Source of the DNA: JBECKQ01 sp040235375
GTDB lineage: Bacteria > Planctomycetota > Phycisphaerae > UBA1845
DNA length: 10,350 nt
Assembly (NCBI GenBank): GCA_040235375.1
Contig: JBECKQ010000420.1
Location: 1 to 10,350, forward strand
Direction: 5' to 3'
Positions within the stretch are counted from its first letter, which is position 1. Every line of letters starts with the position of its first letter. Positions 7,409-10,350 of the stretch are shown one piece after another. A program made the translations under genes and the position numbers. The notes beneath the pieces are model-generated. The model was given only the letters and a program-made list of their open reading frames with translations. It had not been told where the DNA came from and ran no database searches.

Positions 7409-8368
7409 ATGAGCGACACGGACATCACGACAACACCTGCGGGTGACGGGGATCACACGCACGCTCCGCATCTGGCGCACCACTTCGACACGCCGAAGCA
7501 GCAGTACGAATCGGGCAAACTCGGCATGTGGACGTTTCTGGCCACCGAAATCCTGATGTTCGGCGGCCTGTTCTGCGCGTACTCCGTGTACCGGGCGAAC
7601 CACCCCGAGATATTCCTGTACGCGCATACCTACCTCAACAAGATTCTGGGCGGCACCAATACGGTGATCCTGATTTGCAGCAGCCTCACCATGGCCTGGG
7701 CCGTGCGCACCACCCAACTCAACAAGCCGCGGGTAACCGCCCTGCTATTATGCCTGACGCTGCTCGGCGGCGCCGGCTTTATGAGCATCAAGTACGTCGA
7801 GTACAAGGAAAAGTGGGAGCACGGCCTGTTGCCCGGCAAGCTCTATCACCACGACGACACCGGCGAGCACCCTGGTGTGGCAACCGAAGCGCCGCTTGCC
7901 CAGTCCACCGGTGTAGTGGAGCCCGCGCCCGCGGAAGCGAAAGCACAACCCGCCGAAACGGCAGCGGCCACCGGCGCGCAGGAGGCCACCGGCGTTGCCA
8001 ACGGCCAGGCCGCCGCCCCGCAGGCTGCGGGTTCGATGGCCGAGCTCAGTTTGATCAAGCCGGCGGCCGTCGGGCCCGAGGGCGTGGCCGATTACGTGCT
8101 CGAGCGCGTGCCGCCGCTCGTGCCCGTCGAGCATATGGAGGTTCCGAAGAACGTCTGGTTGTTTTTCAGCGTGTACTTCCTCATGACGGGCCTGCATGGT
8201 TTGCACGTGCTGGTGGGCATGGGGCTGATTACGTGGATTCTCGTTCGCACCCTGAAGGGGCACTTCGGCAGCGGCTACTTCGCCCCGGTCGACCTCGTCG
8301 GGCTCTACTGGCACTTGGTTGACTTGATCTGGATTTTCCTGTTCCCGCTTCTTTACTTGATCAAGTAA
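7409..8368 (+). CDS. coxC: Cytochrome c oxidase subunit III with a long hydrophilic insertion
   Basis: The 319-residue subunit III has five predicted helices (near 38-60, 80-99, 108-127, 247-279 and 291-317). Family landmarks are LGMWTFLATEILMFGGLF with Glu47, FLMTGLHGLHVLVG with His263 and His266, and the C-terminal YWHLVDLIWIFLFPLLYL. Subunit III binds subunit I and supports its proton uptake and stability. Between helices 3 and 4 there is a hydrophilic segment of roughly 100 residues. Its part at about 156-225 is almost only Ala, Pro, Glu, Thr, Gln and Gly, as in a disordered linker. The frame stays open through the segment and the second half is intact, so it is an in-frame expansion and not damage. 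The N terminus (14-26) is His-rich. The gene starts 54 bases after coxA. Confidence 0.93.
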   Translation: MSDTDITTTPAGDGDHTHAPHLAHHFDTPKQQYESGKLGMWTFLATEILMFGGLFCAYSVYRANHPEIFLYAHTYLNKILGGTNTVILICSSLTMAWAVRTTQLNKPRVTALLLCLTLLGGAGFMSIKYVEYKEKWEHGLLPGKLYHHDDTGEHPGVATEAPLAQSTGVVEPAPAEAKAQPAETAAATGAQEATGVANGQAAAPQAAGSMAELSLIKPAAVGPEGVADYVLERVPPLVPVEHMEVPKNVWLFFSVYFLMTGLHGLHVLVGMGLITWILVRTLKGHFGSGYFAPVDLVGLYWHLVDLIWIFLFPLLYLIK

Positions 8369-8418
8369 GCCGCGGGATCCTTTGCAGCGCTCGGACGACA
8401 AACGGTTGAGATGACGCC

Positions 8419-8781
8419 ATGGCAGATACGACTTTAACGCAGGCTGAGTCAGAACGTGGGCACCACGCCATTGCGCATCCCATACCCCTGCGCACGCTCC
8501 TCGTTGTGTGGATGGCGCTGATGGCGCTGACCGTGCTGACGGTGGCGGTGACTTATGTCGACCTCGGCGGATTGAACCTGTGGATCGCCTTGGCGATCGC
8601 CGTGCTGAAGGGTTCGCTGGTCGGCCTGTTTTTCATGCACCTGTGGTACGACCGCGGGTTCAACGGGTTGATTTTCGTCACGGCGCTCGTATTCGTGGCG
8701 ATCTTCATTGGCCCCACGCTGATGGATACGGGCGCCTACCAGGTGGACTACCAGCCTCCGCCCGGCGTGCAGGTCAAGTAG
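8419..8781 (+). CDS. coxD: Cytochrome c oxidase subunit IV (prokaryotic CoxD/CtaF type)
   Basis: The 120-residue protein has three helices (about 25-46, 53-74 and 82-102). The signature AVLKGSLVGLFFMHLWYDRG (62-80), with Lys64 and His74, is the classic second helix of the COX4_pro family. This subunit is not catalytic; it helps assembly and stability of the CuB site in related oxidases. The N-terminal 22 residues are hydrophilic with a His pair, and the C-terminal tail is Pro-rich (YQPPPGVQVK). It starts 50 bases after coxC. The upstream ribosome binding site is weak (GAG at 8408-8410). Length and order are normal for caa3 operons. Confidence 0.92.
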   Translation: MADTTLTQAESERGHHAIAHPIPLRTLLVVWMALMALTVLTVAVTYVDLGGLNLWIALAIAVLKGSLVGLFFMHLWYDRGFNGLIFVTALVFVAIFIGPTLMDTGAYQVDYQPPPGVQVK

Positions 8782-8786
8782 CGGCC

Positions 8787-8791
8787 AGGAG
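8787..8791 (+). promoter_or_regulatory. Ribosome binding site (AGGAG) favouring a GTG start at 8800
   Basis: AGGAG lies 8 bases before GTG 8800 and 14 before the in-frame ATG 8806. The spacing favours the GTG; the two options differ by only two residues. Confidence 0.5.
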
Positions 8792-8799
8792 CGGATCAG

Positions 8800-9396
8800 G
8801 TGTCAATGCCAGGATCACCAACAAAACAGTTCGAACTCCCCCCCGGCACGGGAACGCTCGGCATGGTGCTCTTTCTGCTGGCGCTGGGCATGCTGTTTGC
8901 CGCGAGCATGCTCGCGTATGCGATCATCCGTTATGCGGGGGCCCACACGCCGCCTGTTGGGTACCTCGCCCTGCCCTGGCTCTTCTGGATAAGCACGGCG
9001 GTCATACTTTGCAGCGGCGTCAGCATGCACTACGCCAGGCGGAGCATCATGGCCGACAGGCAGGCTGCTTTTCGCCGCGGAATGACCATGACCACGCTGC
9101 TGGGCTTCGCGTTTCTGGCCGTGCAAACGCCGGCCATGATCCAGCTCATCGGCCTGCACAACCGCAGCGTGGCCGAGCGCAACATCTACCTCTTCGGCCT
9201 CGTGCTGCTGCTGATCGCCCTGCACGCCGCGCACGTGGTCGGCGGAATCATCGCCCTTTGCGTCACGACGTACCGCGCGCACACCGGCCGCTACGATGCC
9301 GAGCACTGCAGCGGCGTCCGTCACTGCGCCATGTACTGGCACTTCCTCGACGCCGTCTGGATTGTGATGTTCACGGTCTTTTCGATTACCGCGTGA
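8800..9396 (+). CDS. Second cytochrome c oxidase subunit III-like protein
   Basis: The 198-residue protein has five predicted helices (about 20-43, 57-75, 98-115, 130-156 and 177-197). It matches the subunit III fold: LGMVLFLLALGMLFAASMLAYAIIR at the start, LHAAHVVGGIIAL in the fourth helix and YWHFLDAVWIVMFTVF at the end. It is thus a paralogue of the coxC product without the long insertion. Where CoxC has Glu47 in helix 1, this protein has Leu29, so the conserved acidic residue is lost. Two subunit III-like genes in one oxidase cluster occur in other act-cox loci as I recall; the second may replace or add to the first in the complex, or serve assembly. It starts 18 bases after coxD and is the last gene of the cluster, facing a convergent gene 36 bases away. 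Confidence 0.85.
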   Translation: MSMPGSPTKQFELPPGTGTLGMVLFLLALGMLFAASMLAYAIIRYAGAHTPPVGYLALPWLFWISTAVILCSGVSMHYARRSIMADRQAAFRRGMTMTTLLGFAFLAVQTPAMIQLIGLHNRSVAERNIYLFGLVLLLIALHAAHVVGGIIALCVTTYRAHTGRYDAEHCSGVRHCAMYWHFLDAVWIVMFTVFSITA

Positions 9397-9398
9397 CC

Positions 9399-9431
9399 GG
9401 CCGCCGAAAGCCCGCCTCGCGCCGCGCGGCC
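9399..9431. terminator. Weak candidate terminator between convergent genes
   Basis: GGCCGC at 9399-9404 can pair with GCGGCC at 9426-9431 in the 36-base space between the last oxidase gene and the convergent AT-hook gene. The loop is 21 bases long and there is no T-run on either strand, so termination here may instead depend on Rho. The location is suitable but the structure is unremarkable for this base composition. Confidence 0.2.
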
Positions 9432-9432
9432 A

Positions 9433-9954
9433 TCACTTCGTCGCGATGTACCGGCTGCCGCGCTCTCCCTTGACCTTGGCCCGGCGCAGCTGCTTCGAGC
9501 TCACCAGCTGGCCGAGGAGATTGTACGCACTGCCCGCGCGGCCTTCCGACTTCCAGTGCTTGTCGATGTCGGCGCCGGTTGCGCCCTTCGCCCCCGCCTT
9601 GCGGGCGAATTTCATAATGCTCTCGGGGCCTGGGACGCTGTATCGCTTTCCCGTTCGTCCCTTGCCGCGGCGCACGGCACGCTTGGCTGTTCTCTTCTTG
9701 GTCTTGGGACGGCCCGGACCACCCGCTTTGCGCTTCTTCCCCTTGGGCCAGCCGCCGCGTCTCTTGGTTTTCTTCCTACCAGCGCCTTTCGGGCGGCCGC
9801 GGCGCCGGCCTCGTCGGGCAGGACGCTCATCCGGCTCGAGGCCGAGGCCGCGGAATGCGGCGTCGATATCCGCGATCGCGTTTTCGTGCGCCTGCCTCTC
9901 CTGCTTGAGCTTGCTGACCAGCCCGTGCAACTCCCTGACCATCTGCTTAGCCAT
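9433..9954 (-). CDS. Basic nucleoid-associated-like protein with AT-hook motifs and C-terminal winged-helix-like domain
   Basis: The 173-residue product has three parts. Residues 1-38 form a polar helix (LHGLVSKLKQERQAHENAI) that could pair as a coiled coil. Residues 44-104 are dominated by Arg, Lys and Gly, with AT-hook-like cores RGRPK (52-56) and GRPK (81-84) plus GWPKGKK (68-74). Residues 105-173 form a compact domain with GATGADIDKHWKSEG (124-138), SAYNLLGQLVSSKQLRRAKVKGERGSRY, which reads like a winged helix. The composition and AT-hooks point to minor-groove DNA binding, probably as a histone H1-like or regulatory protein. I recall similar proteins in planctomycetes. ATG 9954 is preferred over ATG 9963 because GAGG (9964-9967) is nine bases from it but abuts the other. 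The gene is convergent to the oxidase cluster and not evidently linked to it. Confidence 0.75.
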   Translation of the reverse strand: MAKQMVRELHGLVSKLKQERQAHENAIADIDAAFRGLGLEPDERPARRGRRRGRPKGAGRKKTKRRGGWPKGKKRKAGGPGRPKTKKRTAKRAVRRGKGRTGKRYSVPGPESIMKFARKAGAKGATGADIDKHWKSEGRAGSAYNLLGQLVSSKQLRRAKVKGERGSRYIATK

Positions 9955-9963
9955 CGTGTCCAT

Positions 9964-9967
9964 CCTC
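9964..9967 (-). promoter_or_regulatory. Ribosome binding site (GAGG) deciding the start of the AT-hook gene
   Basis: On the - strand GAGG ends immediately before ATG 9963 and nine bases before ATG 9954. Normal spacing selects the second ATG, giving 173 instead of 176 residues. Confidence 0.5.
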
Positions 9968-10232
9968 GAACTGTGATAGGTTATTCGCCGGCCGCGAAAC
10001 GCAGCCGGACGCGCATAGCAACATTATTTGACTGCAAGCACGCCAGGAGCGGAAAACGTGCTTCGCACGGCAGCGCAATCGCTATGGCAACATGTCCGCC
10101 GGATCGCTCAGAGCGAATTGTGGAATAGTTCATCGCCCGGCCGTTCCGTCAGCCGCAACTTTCCGCTGCGCATCCTGCCACCGCCGATTGCCTTGCCATG
10201 CTGCCTTCTTCTCATCGCAACTCCGGGCCGAT
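9968..10232. other. Intergenic stretch upstream of the AT-hook gene
   Basis: About 265 bases separate the AT-hook gene from the end of the next - strand gene. The stretch near 9970-10035 is the most AT-rich part (for example ACATTATTTG at 10021-10030) and is the likely place for the AT-hook gene promoter, but I cannot fix -35 and -10 boxes. A small hairpin CGTGC-TTC-GCACG is at 10057-10069. A 76-codon + strand frame (10028-10258) runs against the flanking genes and has no recognisable features, so I do not call it. A 35-codon - strand frame is listed separately. Confidence 0.5.
10108..10215 (-). CDS. Possible 35-residue small protein downstream of the UbiA-like gene
   Basis: On the - strand an ATG at 10215 opens a 35-codon frame that ends with TGA at 10108-10110. 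CGGAG lies five bases upstream (10221-10225), an acceptable ribosome binding site. The product is very basic at the start (MRRRQHGKAIGGGRMRSGK) and ends LTERPGDELFHNSL. I recognise no family. An in-frame GTG at 10236 overlaps the stop of the UbiA-like gene (GTGA), so coupled translation is possible. Its shortness means chance cannot be excluded. Confidence 0.2.
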   Translation of the reverse strand: MRRRQHGKAIGGGRMRSGKLRLTERPGDELFHNSL

Positions 10233-10350
10233 TCACAGCGGCGCCGGTGCCTGGATAAGTACGTCGGCGATGGCAAAAGCGCCCATCAGGAGGCTTACAA
10301 TACCGTTGATGGTGAAGAACGCAAGGTTTACTTTGGAGAAATCATCCGGA
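10233..10350 (-). CDS. UbiA-family polyprenyltransferase (3' end only)
   Basis: Only the last 38 codons lie in the window; the frame enters from the right edge and ends with TGA at 10233-10235. The fragment reads DDFSKVNLAFFTINGIVSL, then a hydrophobic helix and ADVLIQAPAPL. The VN-x-AFFT-x-NG pattern followed by a final transmembrane helix is what I remember from the C terminus of UbiA-like prenyltransferases used in quinone synthesis (4-hydroxybenzoate or futalosine-pathway enzymes). If correct, it would attach the polyprenyl chain to a quinone head group, giving the substrate pool used by alternative complex III. The link between the two loci is inference, and the fragment is too short for a firm subfamily call. 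Confidence 0.55.
   Translation of the reverse strand, partial: PDDFSKVNLAFFTINGIVSLLMGAFAIADVLIQAPAPL

Noticed and set aside
9446..9976. + strand 176-codon frame opposite the AT-hook gene
   Set aside because: The - strand product has coherent domains, AT-hook motifs and a well-placed ribosome binding site; the + strand frame is a Pro/Arg/Leu-rich shadow.
10028..10258. 76-codon + strand frame near the right edge
   Set aside because: It overlaps the end of the - strand UbiA-like gene and shows no recognisable features or good start signal.

Overview
The window is GC-rich (clearly above 60 % by eye) and almost fully coding. It holds the 3' part of a respiratory gene cluster, all on the + strand from the left edge to about position 9396. 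The order is actC (3' end), actD, actE, actF, a small membrane-anchored protein, an SCO copper chaperone, coxB, coxA, coxC, coxD and a second subunit III gene. This is the known arrangement of alternative complex III (ACIII, a quinol:cytochrome c oxidoreductase) next to a caa3-type cytochrome c oxidase. actA and actB presumably lie just upstream, outside the window. ACIII next to caa3, GC richness, palindromic intergenic repeats and a histone-like AT-hook gene together suggest a Planctomycetota-type bacterium. That assignment is inference from gene content and not a phylogenetic result.

How the genes work together: ActC and ActF are polytopic NrfD-like quinol-interacting subunits, ActD is a two-helix subunit and ActE is a membrane-anchored monohaem cytochrome c. 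Electrons would pass from ACIII to the cytochrome c domain fused to the C terminus of CoxB, then to CuA, haem a and the haem a3/CuB site of CoxA. CoxA has a YSHP motif at the CuB site instead of GHPE, so it is an A2-type proton-pumping oxidase. SCO would deliver copper to CuA. CoxC, CoxD and a second, shorter subunit III-like protein complete the oxidase. Gene spacing is mostly 0-50 bp with some stop/start overlap, which supports co-transcription.

The exception is a 327-bp gap between coxB and coxA (5333-5659). It contains three consecutive perfect hairpins, including a 42-nt double-stem structure at 5474-5515, that look like an inserted intergenic repeat. A 29-codon open frame lies immediately before coxA. 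This gap is the least ordinary part of the window.

Right of the cluster the strand flips. A convergent gene (9433-9954, -) encodes a basic protein with an N-terminal helix, AT-hook-like GRPK motifs and a C-terminal probable winged-helix domain; it is probably a nucleoid-associated protein. After a roughly 280-bp stretch without a sure gene, the window ends in the last 38 codons of a - strand gene that looks like a UbiA-type polyprenyltransferase. I see no rRNA, tRNA, CRISPR array, transposase or integrase. I find no evidence of a wholly new system; the novelty is in details of a known respiratory cluster.
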